Assembly: GCA_024763035.1 (NCBI GenBank)
Contig: JANTGG010000016.1
Span: 1 to 34,774 of the forward strand
DNA from: Desulfocapsa sp.
GTDB taxonomy: Bacteria; Desulfobacterota; Desulfobulbia; Desulfobulbales; Desulfocapsaceae
DNA length: 34,774 bases
Direction of reading: 5' to 3'
Made by a program: the position numbers and the translations under genes. Positions 17,362 through 25,065 of the stretch are shown piece by piece (the stretch's first letter is position 1; each line of letters opens with the position of its first letter). Below the pieces are notes generated by a model. That model was not told the DNA's origin, made no database searches, and saw only the letters and a program-made list of their open reading frames with translations.

Positions 17362-17526
17362 TGGAGATTATGGAAAAGTATGGAAGATGGAGAGATGCCG
17401 CCCTGTTGGGCTGAAAAGATGGATGGCTACATGTTTCAGAAGTGATTCTCAAGTGTTGACAATCGCAAGGGCAGCTTCTATCATAGGGAAGTCAGTGGGT
17501 ATGTATACTATTTCTACAATGATTTG
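17362..17526 (+). other. 165-bp intergenic leader of the mla operon
   Basis: The gap between yejE and mlaE holds no gene I trust. A 61-codon open frame runs through it from inside yejE but matches nothing I know and contains the mla promoter. No terminator for yejE is evident; a short GCCC/GGGC stem near 17400 lacks a U tail. Confidence 0.5.
17456..17484 (+). promoter_or_regulatory. Sigma-70-type promoter of the mla operon
   Basis: A perfect -35 TTGACA (17456-17461) is followed, after 17 bp, by TATCAT (17479-17484), five of six matches to the -10 consensus. Transcription would start near 17491, leaving a leader of about 36 nt before mlaE. It is the best housekeeping promoter match seen in the window. 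Confidence 0.72.
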
Positions 17527-18330
17527 ATGGTACAGGGAATGCGGCAAAACTCCATAACACAACTCGGCAGCTTCGCTCTGAATGTGGTCAGTGACCTCGG
17601 ACGTATGGGGCTTTATCTGTTGCGCGCCGTTCGCGGCTGCTTCGGACGACCGTTTCGTTTCGCTGAGTTTCTGCGTCAGATGAACTTTATCGGTGTGGGC
17701 TCACTGGTGGTTATTTTTTTTACAGCCGCCTCCACCGGGATGGTTCTCGGGTTGCAGGGATATTATTCCCTCAATAAATTCGGTGCAGAGGGGATGCTTG
17801 GTTCTGCCGTTGCCCTTACTCTTATCATGGAGCTCGGACCGGTGCTTACTGCTTTGATGGTTGCCGGTCGTGCGGGCTCCGCCATGTGTGCAGAACTTGG
17901 TATTATGCGGATCTCCGAGCAGTTGGATGCTCTTGACTGTATGGCTGTCGATCCTTTTCGATACCTAATTTCACCAAAATTTCTGGCTGCCCTGATCTCT
18001 GTTCCGCTTCTTACTGTTGTTTTTGATGTTGTGGGGATTGCCGGCGGCTATATCGCCGGGGTACACCTTATGGGAGTCAGTCCCGGCAGTTACTACGACG
18101 GAATGCGGAGCAGTGTGACAAACCACGATATCTGGCTTGGAGTGGTCAAATCTTTTGTCTTCGGGCTGCTGGTTGTCTGGATCTGTACAGGACGCGGCTA
18201 TTTTGTCCACCAGATCAGAGGGGTTGGTTTCGGGGCGCAGAGTGTTTCCAAGGTAACCACACAGGCGGTTGTTTTTTCATCTATTTCCGTACTCGTTTTT
18301 GACTATCTGCTGACGGCTGTGCTGTTATGA
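17527..18330 (+). CDS. mlaE: Phospholipid-trafficking ABC permease MlaE
   Basis: An inner-membrane permease of about 267 residues of the Mla system, which moves mislocalised phospholipid between the outer and inner membranes. The MlaE/YrbE core is clear: G-M-V-L-G-L-Q-G-Y, M-E-L-G-P-V-L-T-A-L-M-V-A-G-R-A-G-S-A, A-E-L-G-I-M-R-I-S-E-Q-L-D-A-L, then M-A-V-D-P-F-R-Y-L-I-S-P. Five or six helices follow. I give the ATG at 17527; ATG 17539 aligns better with the E. coli MlaE N-terminus, and neither has a well-placed Shine-Dalgarno sequence. It is first in the operon after the 17456 promoter and overlaps mlaF by 4 bp. No STAS-domain MlaB is fused or adjacent. Confidence 0.92.
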   Translation: MVQGMRQNSITQLGSFALNVVSDLGRMGLYLLRAVRGCFGRPFRFAEFLRQMNFIGVGSLVVIFFTAASTGMVLGLQGYYSLNKFGAEGMLGSAVALTLIMELGPVLTALMVAGRAGSAMCAELGIMRISEQLDALDCMAVDPFRYLISPKFLAALISVPLLTVVFDVVGIAGGYIAGVHLMGVSPGSYYDGMRSSVTNHDIWLGVVKSFVFGLLVVWICTGRGYFVHQIRGVGFGAQSVSKVTTQAVVFSSISVLVFDYLLTAVLL

Positions 18331-19112
18331 GTGATATTGCAATAGAGTTTAAAGATATTGACAAGGCCTTTATGAAGGGCGATGGCAGCAGGCAGGTTAT
18401 CCTCGACCGGGTGAATTTTGCCATTCCGGCAGGAAAAACAACTGTTATTGCCGGAGGCAGCGGGCAGGGGAAGAGTGTTACTCTCAAGTTGATTTTAGGA
18501 CTTATGCAGCCTGATGCCGGACAGATATTTGTGGCTGGCAATGATTGTACCGGAATCCGGGGGCGGGCTCTTGCTGAGCTGCGTACTCGATTTGGCGTTC
18601 TTTTTCAGGGGGCTGCCCTGTTTGATTCGCTCACCGTTTTTGAAAATGTTGCCCTGCCCCTTCGGGAACGCACGAAAGGGTCTGAGGTGAAAATAAAAGA
18701 GCAGGTGCTGGCGTCACTGGAGCAGCTTGAACTTCTGGGGCATGAAGAAAAGTTTCCGGCACAGTTGAGCGGAGGCATGAAAAAGCGGGTCGGTCTGGCA
18801 AGGGCACTGCAGCTCAAACCTGAGATTATGCTTTTTGATGAGCCGACAACAGGGCTGGATCCCGTTATGACAACGGAGATCTATCACCTTTTTGCCAGGA
18901 CACAAAAGCAGGTCGGTTTTACTGCTGTTATTGTCAGCCATGATATTCCCAAGGTGTTTAATCTCGCTGACCAGGTTATTGTGCTGAATAACGGGGTGAT
19001 GGATGTGTTCGCGTCACCTGAGGCTATTCAGTGGTCGGAAAAACCCCACATTAAAGAGTTTGTGAAGACCACAATGGGGGAAATTTATCAGAGTCATTTG
19101 GTGGAACCATGA
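18327..19112 (+). CDS. mlaF: Phospholipid-trafficking ABC ATPase MlaF
   Basis: A 261-residue ATPase powering the MlaFED complex from the cytoplasm. Walker A is G-G-S-G-Q-G-K-S (43-50), the Q-loop region is L-F-Q-G-A-A-L-F-D (a typical MlaF/Ttg2A run), the signature is L-S-G-G-M (147-151) followed by K-K-R-V-G-L-A-R-A, Walker B is I-M-L-F-D-E (167-172) and the switch histidine is in V-S-H-D-I. Signature L-S-G-G-M-K-K-R-V is characteristic of the MCE-associated ATPases. ATGA overlaps at both ends couple it to mlaE and mlaD. Confidence 0.94.
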   Translation: MSDIAIEFKDIDKAFMKGDGSRQVILDRVNFAIPAGKTTVIAGGSGQGKSVTLKLILGLMQPDAGQIFVAGNDCTGIRGRALAELRTRFGVLFQGAALFDSLTVFENVALPLRERTKGSEVKIKEQVLASLEQLELLGHEEKFPAQLSGGMKKRVGLARALQLKPEIMLFDEPTTGLDPVMTTEIYHLFARTQKQVGFTAVIVSHDIPKVFNLADQVIVLNNGVMDVFASPEAIQWSEKPHIKEFVKTTMGEIYQSHLVEP

Positions 19113-19558
19113 AAAATAATGGTCTTGAGTTTTTAGTCGGTCTGTTTCTTATCGTCGGATTTGCAGCATTTGGGTATCTGGCACTGCAGCTCGGTGAAGT
19201 GTCATTTCTGGGAAGCAGTAAAAACTATACTATTACTGCTCAGTTTGATAATGTGTCCGGAGTGAAAAAAGGTGCCTCTGTTCAGGTTGCCGGGGTTGTC
19301 GTCGGGCAGGTCAGCAAAATATGGCTGGATGACGCCGGAGTTGCCAATGTTGATCTGTTTATAGGGAAAAGTCTTCAAGTGAGTGTTGATTCCATGGCTT
19401 CAGTGAAGTCTCAGGGGCTTATCGGTGACAAGTATATCCAGCTCACTCTGGGAGGGGATGATGAAAACTTTGCAGACGGTGGGGTCCTGACCGATACCGA
19501 GTCTTCCCTTGATATTGAGTCGTTAATCAGTAAATTTGCCTTTGGCGGTGTTGAGTAA
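19109..19558 (+). CDS. mlaD: MCE-domain lipid-binding protein MlaD
   Basis: A 149-residue protein anchored in the inner membrane by one N-terminal helix (about 5-28), with a single MCE domain (about 38-118) in the periplasm. The start, N-G-L-E-F-L-V-G-L-F, and the domain motifs Y-T-I-T-A-Q-F-D-N-V-S-G-V-K-K-G-A-S-V, V-A-G-V-V-V-G-Q-V and G-L-I-G-D-K-Y-I are typical of MlaD. Hexamers form the phospholipid channel above MlaE. Its length is a little short of E. coli MlaD (about 183), the difference falling at the C-terminus. It overlaps mlaF by 4 bp. Confidence 0.92.
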   Translation: MKNNGLEFLVGLFLIVGFAAFGYLALQLGEVSFLGSSKNYTITAQFDNVSGVKKGASVQVAGVVVGQVSKIWLDDAGVANVDLFIGKSLQVSVDSMASVKSQGLIGDKYIQLTLGGDDENFADGGVLTDTESSLDIESLISKFAFGGVE

Positions 19559-19606
19559 ACAAAATTACCAAATAAAAATAAACTCTGTGCTTGCTGTTAC
19601 GAACAA

Positions 19607-20425
19607 ATGAAAAAAATCTTTTTCTGCCTGATATTTCTGACCCTGTTTTTTGCTTCCGGCTGTGCCCGTAATGAAGGGGGGACAGTTCCCGATTCTGCTC
19701 CGGAACTCACTGCGGGAGAAATTGATGAGGACTTCGATGTTCCTGATGATACATTTTTCGATGACGAACCGGCGGAAACAGCTGCTGCGTACAATGACCC
19801 GCTGGAGCCGATGAACCGGGTGTTTTTTGAGTTCAATGACAAGCTCTATTTCTGGGTCTTAAAGCCGGTGGATAAGCTTTACAGTGCGGTCCTGCCTGCA
19901 GATGTCCGATTTTCCATCGGACATTTTTTCAGCAATCTCTCCTCGCCCATCAGTCTGCTGAACAACCTGCTGCAGGGGAATTTCACCGATGCAGGTATTG
20001 TTTTTTCCCGCTTTGTTATTAATTCAACCCTTGGAGTGCTTGGTCTGGGGGATCCGGCACTGATTGATTTCGGCTTGCAGCCAAAGCCTGAAGATTTCGG
20101 GCAGACGCTGGGGGTCTGGGGTGTGGGTGAGGGAGTGTATCTCTGCTGGCCTGTAATCGGACCTTCAAATGTCCGGGATTCATTTGGTTTTGCAGCTGAT
20201 GCCTATTCCCATCCAATTGTGTATTTCTATGACGACTTTGCGGTAACAATGTCTTCGTATACAGTAAAACAGGTGAATTTACTTTCATTAAATTCAGGGG
20301 CGTATGAAGAGTTGAAGAAGTATTCGCTCGATCCGTATATTTCCATGCGCCAGGTCTATCTTGATTACCGGAGACAAAAAATTCAGAACAAAACACCAAA
20401 GCAGAAGACAATCGATGGGTTTTGA
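19607..20425 (+). CDS. mlaA: Outer-membrane lipoprotein MlaA (VacJ)
   Basis: A 272-residue lipoprotein. The signal peptide ends in a lipobox F-A-S-G-C with the lipidated cysteine at 19. The mature protein begins with about 45 acidic residues (E-I-D-E-D-F-D-V), then the MlaA domain: Y-N-D-P-L-E-P-M-N-R-V-F-F-E-F-N-D, F-F-S-N-L-S-S-P, N-L-L-Q-G-N, R-F-V-I-N-S-T-L-G-V-L-G-L-G-D-P-A, and E-D-F-G-Q-T-L-G-V-W-G-V-G-E-G. MlaA removes phospholipid from the outer leaflet and passes it to MlaC. Co-location with mlaEFDC contrasts with E. coli, where mlaA is elsewhere. The 48-bp gap before it shows no clear ribosome site. Confidence 0.93.
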   Translation: MKKIFFCLIFLTLFFASGCARNEGGTVPDSAPELTAGEIDEDFDVPDDTFFDDEPAETAAAYNDPLEPMNRVFFEFNDKLYFWVLKPVDKLYSAVLPADVRFSIGHFFSNLSSPISLLNNLLQGNFTDAGIVFSRFVINSTLGVLGLGDPALIDFGLQPKPEDFGQTLGVWGVGEGVYLCWPVIGPSNVRDSFGFAADAYSHPIVYFYDDFAVTMSSYTVKQVNLLSLNSGAYEELKKYSLDPYISMRQVYLDYRRQKIQNKTPKQKTIDGF

Positions 20426-20461
20426 TTCGTTGTAATAAGAACCATCAATGAGGATTTGCCG

Positions 20462-21067
20462 ATGAACATAAAAGGTGTGACCTGCTTTTTCTTTTTTCTG
20501 ACTGTCATGAGTAGTGTTTATGTCAGCGGCGCAGCGGGACCGACGGATGTGCTGAGGCCTACGCTTACTCAAATTGCTGCGCTGATTGATGATCAGGAAC
20601 TTGCCGGAGATGAGCATAAGGATGAGCGAAGAGCGAACATTATGGCAGTGGTGTCTGAGGGTTTTGATTTCGCGGAAATGGCAAAACGAACAGTGGGGCG
20701 TACCTGGAAGTCCGTAGATAAACAGCAGCGGGCTCATTTTGTGGAGCTCTTTACCAAGCTTCTTGAAAACGCCTATATAGGAAAACTTGAGAGCTATACC
20801 GGCACAACCACGGAATATGTGGGGGAGAAGATAAAAGGCTCAAAGGCAAAAGTTTCCACAATACTCAATGAAAAGGGTGCTGCCATTCCTGTGAATTACA
20901 TCATGCTGAAGAAAGGTGCGGTCTGGAAGGTATATGATATTAATATTGAAGGAGTGAGCCTGGTCAGGAATTACAGGGAGCAGTTTAAGTCGATTCTCAG
21001 AAAAAATAAATTTGACGGGCTTGTAAAGACACTGGAAGAAAAGAATGCCGGTTTTGCGGCTGAATAG
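20462..21067 (+). CDS. mlaC: Periplasmic phospholipid carrier MlaC
   Basis: A protein of about 201 residues with a cleavable signal peptide (helix about 7-24, ending near S-G-A-A-G). The mature part is a Ttg2D/MlaC domain: P-T-L-T-Q-I-A-A-L, V-S-E-G-F-D-F-A-E-M-A-K-R-T-V-G-R-T-W-K, F-V-E-L-F-T-K-L-L-E-N-A-Y, and at the end W-K-V-Y-D-I-N-I-E-G-V-S-L-V-R-N-Y-R. MlaC shuttles phospholipid between MlaA and MlaD. I start at ATG 20462, where GAGG lies about 8 nt upstream, and not at the TTG two codons earlier. Confidence 0.92.
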   Translation: MNIKGVTCFFFFLTVMSSVYVSGAAGPTDVLRPTLTQIAALIDDQELAGDEHKDERRANIMAVVSEGFDFAEMAKRTVGRTWKSVDKQQRAHFVELFTKLLENAYIGKLESYTGTTTEYVGEKIKGSKAKVSTILNEKGAAIPVNYIMLKKGAVWKVYDINIEGVSLVRNYREQFKSILRKNKFDGLVKTLEEKNAGFAAE

Positions 21068-21075
21068 GATGATGT

Positions 21076-21507
21076 ATGACTGATTCTTCCATCACAGTTT
21101 TTCCGGATCCGCTGAAGTTTTCATCCCTTGTCCCGTTGTTTTATAAAAAAACAGTGCTGCCGGGAGAGTCTCTCTATGATTTTGACGAGCCAGCAGACAC
21201 ATTGTATTACCTTGAAGATGGACGCCTTTGCGTGTACAAACATACCGGTTTTGAAGAAAAGATGCAGGTGATAGCTCTGCTTGATTCGGGGGCAATAGTC
21301 AGCGAAGCGTCTTTGCTGGACGGGCATCGCCATCAGACACGGGTGGCTGCCGTCGACCGGTGTCAGCTGCTCTGTCTCGATCGGGAAAAATACCTGGGGC
21401 TGAAGAAAGACCATGCTCAGACGGCGGGCCTCTTTTTGGAATATATCCTTCGAATCGTCTCCCTTCGTCTGGAGAAAACATCTGAGCGCCTTGCTCGTAT
21501 CCTGTAG
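21076..21507 (+). CDS. Single-domain cyclic-nucleotide-binding (Crp/Fnr effector-like) protein
   Basis: A 143-residue protein made only of a cNMP-binding jelly-roll domain: L-P-G-E-S-L-Y-D-F-D-E-P-A-D-T-L-Y-Y-L-E-D-G-R-L, then E-A-S-L-L-D-G-H-R-H-Q-T-R-V-A-A-V-D and C-Q-L-L-C-L-D-R, followed by one helix. There is no helix-turn-helix, so it cannot act as a usual Crp regulator. The phosphate-binding cassette is degenerate (E-A-S-L-L-D-G-H-R-H where classical domains have G-E-x-A-L), so cAMP binding is doubtful. It follows mlaC by 8 bp and is probably co-transcribed. A role sensing or regulating Mla function is possible but unproven. Confidence 0.75.
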   Translation: MTDSSITVFPDPLKFSSLVPLFYKKTVLPGESLYDFDEPADTLYYLEDGRLCVYKHTGFEEKMQVIALLDSGAIVSEASLLDGHRHQTRVAAVDRCQLLCLDREKYLGLKKDHAQTAGLFLEYILRIVSLRLEKTSERLARIL

Positions 21508-21691
21508 TTGTCTGTCAGATAATTCTCACTCAATTCACTTTTTTCTGGCGATTATTCTTAAAATTGGGTATTTCTGGAAAATTAATAAATTTGAAATGGT
21601 GTTTTTTGCAGTCTTCAGCCGAAGACTGATTGGATATGATCAAACTCTATCCTGTTAATAAATTGTAGCAGTTGATACGTAGGAGAAAATT

Positions 21692-21880
21692 ATGGCTCTG
21701 CCAAAAAGAAGACATTCACACGCGCGTACCCGCCGAAGAAGATCCCATGATGCATTGAAGGCACCAGGTCTTTCCACATGTTCAGAATGTGGTGAACCAA
21801 AACAGGCCCATCGTCTCTGCCCGAGTTGTGGTATGTACAAGGGACGTTCGGTGTACAGTCTGGATGCTGAATTAGAGTAG
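21692..21880 (+). CDS. rpmF: Ribosomal protein bL32
   Basis: A 62-residue large-subunit protein. The start A-L-P-K-R-R-H-S-H-A-R-T-R-R-R-R-S-H is diagnostic and a zinc ribbon is formed by C30, C33, C43 and C46. A good ribosome site (TAGGAG) lies 7 nt upstream. It begins the rpmF-plsX-fabH arrangement widely conserved in bacteria. The yceD (DUF177) gene that often precedes rpmF is not here; a 184-bp gap takes its place, so the promoter should lie in that gap. The zinc-binding form implies no zinc-independent variant at this locus. Confidence 0.97.
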   Translation: MALPKRRHSHARTRRRRSHDALKAPGLSTCSECGEPKQAHRLCPSCGMYKGRSVYSLDAELE

Positions 21881-21890
21881 GAAGTCAGTT

Positions 21891-22910
21891 GTGCATATTG
21901 CCTTGGATGCCATGGGAGGAGACCATGGACCTGAAAAACTGATTGCCGGGGCAATACAGGCCGTGCAGGAGGAGGATCTGCAGGTAAGTCTTGTGGGAGA
22001 TGAGCAGGTTATCAGGGAAACTCTCAGAGGATTGTCCCCCGATCCTGCTCTGTTAACGAGACTGCCCGTAGTCCACACATCCGAAGTGATCGAAATGGGG
22101 GAATCCCCCGTTGAGGCCATCCGCAAGAAAAAGAATGCGTCTGTAATGGTCGCGTTTGACCTTGTCAGGAAAAAAAAGGCTGACGGGGCAGTCAGTGCCG
22201 GAAATTCTGGTGCGACAATGGCAGCCGCCGTCAGAAAACTGGGAAGGATAAAATCAGTATCCAGACCTGGTATCGCCAGTGCTTTTCCAACCCTGAAACA
22301 ACCCGTCGTCATGATGGACGTGGGTGCCAATGTGGACTGCCGTCCCCAGCACCTGCTTCAGTTTGCCATCATGGCATCAGCTTTTTCTCAAATCTTTAAA
22401 ATCAAGACGCCCCGTGTCGGACTGCTGAGTATCGGTGAAGAAGCCGGAAAAGGAAATCAGCTTGTCAAAGAAACCCACGCCATGCTCAGGGAAAGTTCTT
22501 TGAACTTTATTGGGAATGTTGAGGGGAGAGATATCTGGCAGGGCAATGTGGACGTGATTGTCTGTGACGGATTCATCGGCAATGTTTGTTTGAAAGTCAG
22601 CGAAGGTCTGGTTGAAGCTGCAGGGCAGATGATACGTGAGGGCATTATGAGCTCACTATCTGCTAAACTTGGGTACTGGTTTGCCCGCCCTGTGTTTCGT
22701 CGTCTGAAAAAACGGGTCGATTATGCCGAATATGGCGGGGCACCGCTTCTTGGCATTAACGGGACAGGGCTTGTCTGCCATGGAAAATCCAGCAGTGCCG
22801 CCATCAAGAATGCCCTTTTGGAAGCTACCAAAATTGTTGAGATAAAAGTGAATGAAAAGATAGAAAGCACCATTGCCGCAAACTTGAACATTACTCTGGA
22901 GAATATCTGA
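21891..22910 (+). CDS. plsX: Phosphate acyltransferase PlsX
   Basis: A 339-residue soluble, membrane-associated enzyme that converts acyl-ACP to acyl-phosphate, the donor for PlsY in phospholipid synthesis. Family marks are I-A-L-D-A-M-G-G-D-H-G-P at the N-terminus, A-V-S-A-G-N-S-G-A-T-M-A (about 103-114), M-M-D-V-G-A-N-V-D-C and Y-G-G-A-P-L-L-G-I-N-G. Its start is a GTG with AGGA 8 nt upstream. It begins 10 bp after rpmF and shares one base (TGATG) with fabH, so it is tightly coupled to fatty acid initiation. Confidence 0.96.
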   Translation: MHIALDAMGGDHGPEKLIAGAIQAVQEEDLQVSLVGDEQVIRETLRGLSPDPALLTRLPVVHTSEVIEMGESPVEAIRKKKNASVMVAFDLVRKKKADGAVSAGNSGATMAAAVRKLGRIKSVSRPGIASAFPTLKQPVVMMDVGANVDCRPQHLLQFAIMASAFSQIFKIKTPRVGLLSIGEEAGKGNQLVKETHAMLRESSLNFIGNVEGRDIWQGNVDVIVCDGFIGNVCLKVSEGLVEAAGQMIREGIMSSLSAKLGYWFARPVFRRLKKRVDYAEYGGAPLLGINGTGLVCHGKSSSAAIKNALLEATKIVEIKVNEKIESTIAANLNITLENI

Positions 22911-23884
22911 TGGGTGCGGTTATTCTCGGAACCGGCTCGTGCCTTCCCCGGCGTGTCCTCACAAATCAGGATCTCGAGGAAATTGTTGATACCAATGACG
23001 AGTGGATTCTCAGTCGGACAGGGATTTCCACAAGACGCAAAAGCAGTAAAGGGGAAGAAACCTATCGCCTGGCCACAGTTGCCGCCGAGAACGCCATGCA
23101 GATGGCAGGAGTTACGGCAGATGAGATTGATCTGATTATTGTTGCCACAATCAGTTCCCATATGACCATGCCTTCCTGTGCCTGTTTTGTGCAAAAAGAG
23201 CTTGGTGCGAATAAGGCCTTTGCCTACGATGTGAATGCGGCGTGTTCCGGTTTTCTCTTTGGTATGGATAATGCCGACAAATATCTTCGTTGCGAAAAGG
23301 GAGCAAAAATATTGCTTATTGGTGCTGAGACCCTCTCTGGTCGGACGAACTGGGAGGATCGTAATACCTGTATTCTTTTTGGAGATGGTGCCGGTGCGGT
23401 GGTAATGGAATACGAGGATGGAGCACGGGGAATAATAGGCTCCAACCTTCGTTCAGACGGCAGCCTCTGGAATCTTCTGTATATGCACAGTGCCCCCTCA
23501 AGTAATCCCGATATCTTTCAGGCAGACAATCCCGGTTCCCATATTATGATGGAAGGGCGCGAGGTCTTTAAATATGCTGTGAAGGCAATGGAGGGTGCTG
23601 TGCAAGAGTTGCTTGAACGGGAGAATGTGAGTATCTCTTCAGTGGGACTTATGATTCCGCATCAGGCAAATATCCGCATTCTTAAAAAACTTGTTTCCCG
23701 AATAGGAATTGAGGAAGAAAAAGTATTCATAAACGTTCAGAAATATGGTAATACTTCCGCTGCCTCAATTCCCATAGCCCTTGATGAAGCAAACAGGGCA
23801 GGACGATTGCAACCCGATGATTTACTCTTGGTCTGTTCCTTTGGTGGCGGATTCACCTGGGGAGCGGCTTTGCTTAGATGGTAA
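22910..23884 (+). CDS. fabH: 3-oxoacyl-ACP synthase III (FabH)
   Basis: A 324-residue condensing enzyme that starts fatty acid synthesis from acyl-CoA and malonyl-ACP. The catalytic triad is complete: C112 in N-A-A-C-S-G-F, H251 in I-P-H-Q-A-N-I-R-I and N281 in Y-G-N-T-S-A-A-S. The N-terminal G-T-G-S-C-L-P and W-I-L-S-R-T-G-I are typical. Straight- or branched-chain primer preference cannot be read from sequence alone. It shares one base with plsX and is followed after 12 bp by an acyl-CoA dehydrogenase gene and not the usual fabD. Confidence 0.96.
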   Translation: MGAVILGTGSCLPRRVLTNQDLEEIVDTNDEWILSRTGISTRRKSSKGEETYRLATVAAENAMQMAGVTADEIDLIIVATISSHMTMPSCACFVQKELGANKAFAYDVNAACSGFLFGMDNADKYLRCEKGAKILLIGAETLSGRTNWEDRNTCILFGDGAGAVVMEYEDGARGIIGSNLRSDGSLWNLLYMHSAPSSNPDIFQADNPGSHIMMEGREVFKYAVKAMEGAVQELLERENVSISSVGLMIPHQANIRILKKLVSRIGIEEEKVFINVQKYGNTSAASIPIALDEANRAGRLQPDDLLLVCSFGGGFTWGAALLRW

Positions 23885-23896
23885 ATAGGAGACCCG

Positions 23897-25051
23897 ATGG
23901 ATTATTTTCTTTCTGAAGAACAGGATATGATTGTTGAGATTGCTCAGCAGATCACCAATGAACGTATTATCCCCAATCGTGCAGAGCTTGATGAAAAAGA
24001 TGAATTTCCCCGTGAAATTCTTAACAGCATGGCGCAGGCGGATCTCTTTGGAGTGCCGATTCCCGAGGAATACGGCGGATTCGGTGGCGGTTGCATGGAG
24101 ATCGTTCTCGCCCTTGAACAGCTTGGACGCGGTTGTATCGGTATCGGCACCGCATTTGCTGCCAGTGCTCTTGGTATCTATCCCATTATTATCTCCGGCT
24201 CCGAGGAGCTAAAACAAAAATATCTCCCTCCTGTTGCAGAAGGAAAAAAGTTTGCAGCATTTGGTCTGACCGAGGCAAATGCCGGTTCGGATGCTTCAGG
24301 TATCCAGACAACAGCTGTTCTTGATGGTGATGAGTGGGTGTTAAACGGCACCAAGCAGTGGATTACAAATGGCGGAGAGGCTGAAATTTACACGGTGGTT
24401 GCCATCACGGACCGCTCAAAAGGACCACGTGGCGCTTCCATGTTTGTTGTAGAGGCGGGAGATCCGGGATTCACCTGTGGACCCAAGGAAAAGAAAATGG
24501 GGATTCGGGCATCGTCCACCACAGAGCTGATTTTCAAGGATTGCCGGATTCCAAAAGACCGGCTCATCGGCAGAAAGGGAACCGGATTTATTACAGTGAT
24601 GAAAACCCTTGACTCATCGCGTCCGGGAATCGCTGCCCTCGGGCTCGGTATCGGTCAGGCTTGTGTTGATGAAGCGGCATCGTATGCCAAACAGCGTGTT
24701 CAGTTCGGCAAGCCGATCATCTCTTTTCAGGCAGTACAGCATATGCTGGCAGATATGGCGATCCAGCTTGAAGCATCCCGGGCGCTGGTGTATGCCTCGG
24801 CAAGGCACATAGACGCTCATCCAAAGGATATGTCCAAGGTGTCATCCATGTGTAAGGTGATGGCAACGGATATGGCAATGAAGGTGAGTACTGATGCTGT
24901 GCAGGTAATGGGCGGATATGGGTATATGCGGGAGTATCCCGTTGAAAAAATGATGCGGGATGCAAAAATTCTGCAGATTTATGAAGGGACGAATCAGGTT
25001 CAGCGAAATGTTATCGGGCAGGAACTCAATAAAGAGTACTCCCGCAAGTAG
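23897..25051 (+). CDS. Acyl-CoA dehydrogenase
   Basis: A 384-residue FAD enzyme of the short/medium-chain acyl-CoA dehydrogenase type. Visible are the FAD/substrate motif F-G-L-T-E-A-N-A-G-S-D (about 122-132), K-Q-W-I-T-N-G, and the C-terminal V-Q-V-M-G-G-Y-G-Y-M-R-E-Y-P with catalytic E363 in I-Y-E-G-T-N-Q-V-Q-R. The full family length is present. Such enzymes exchange electrons with ETF, and etfB follows 14 bp later. It lies within a fatty acid synthesis operon, so it may run as an enoyl reductase, or take part in an ETF-linked side reaction; ordinary beta-oxidation is the default. Acyl-CoA or acyl-ACP substrate is not resolved. Confidence 0.92.
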   Translation: MDYFLSEEQDMIVEIAQQITNERIIPNRAELDEKDEFPREILNSMAQADLFGVPIPEEYGGFGGGCMEIVLALEQLGRGCIGIGTAFAASALGIYPIIISGSEELKQKYLPPVAEGKKFAAFGLTEANAGSDASGIQTTAVLDGDEWVLNGTKQWITNGGEAEIYTVVAITDRSKGPRGASMFVVEAGDPGFTCGPKEKKMGIRASSTTELIFKDCRIPKDRLIGRKGTGFITVMKTLDSSRPGIAALGLGIGQACVDEAASYAKQRVQFGKPIISFQAVQHMLADMAIQLEASRALVYASARHIDAHPKDMSKVSSMCKVMATDMAMKVSTDAVQVMGGYGYMREYPVEKMMRDAKILQIYEGTNQVQRNVIGQELNKEYSRK

Positions 25052-25065
25052 CAGGAAAGAGACTT

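Noticed and set aside
17342-17527. 61-codon open frame between yejE and mlaE
   Set aside because: It overlaps yejE, resembles no protein (not a STAS/MlaB domain) and contains the strong mla promoter.
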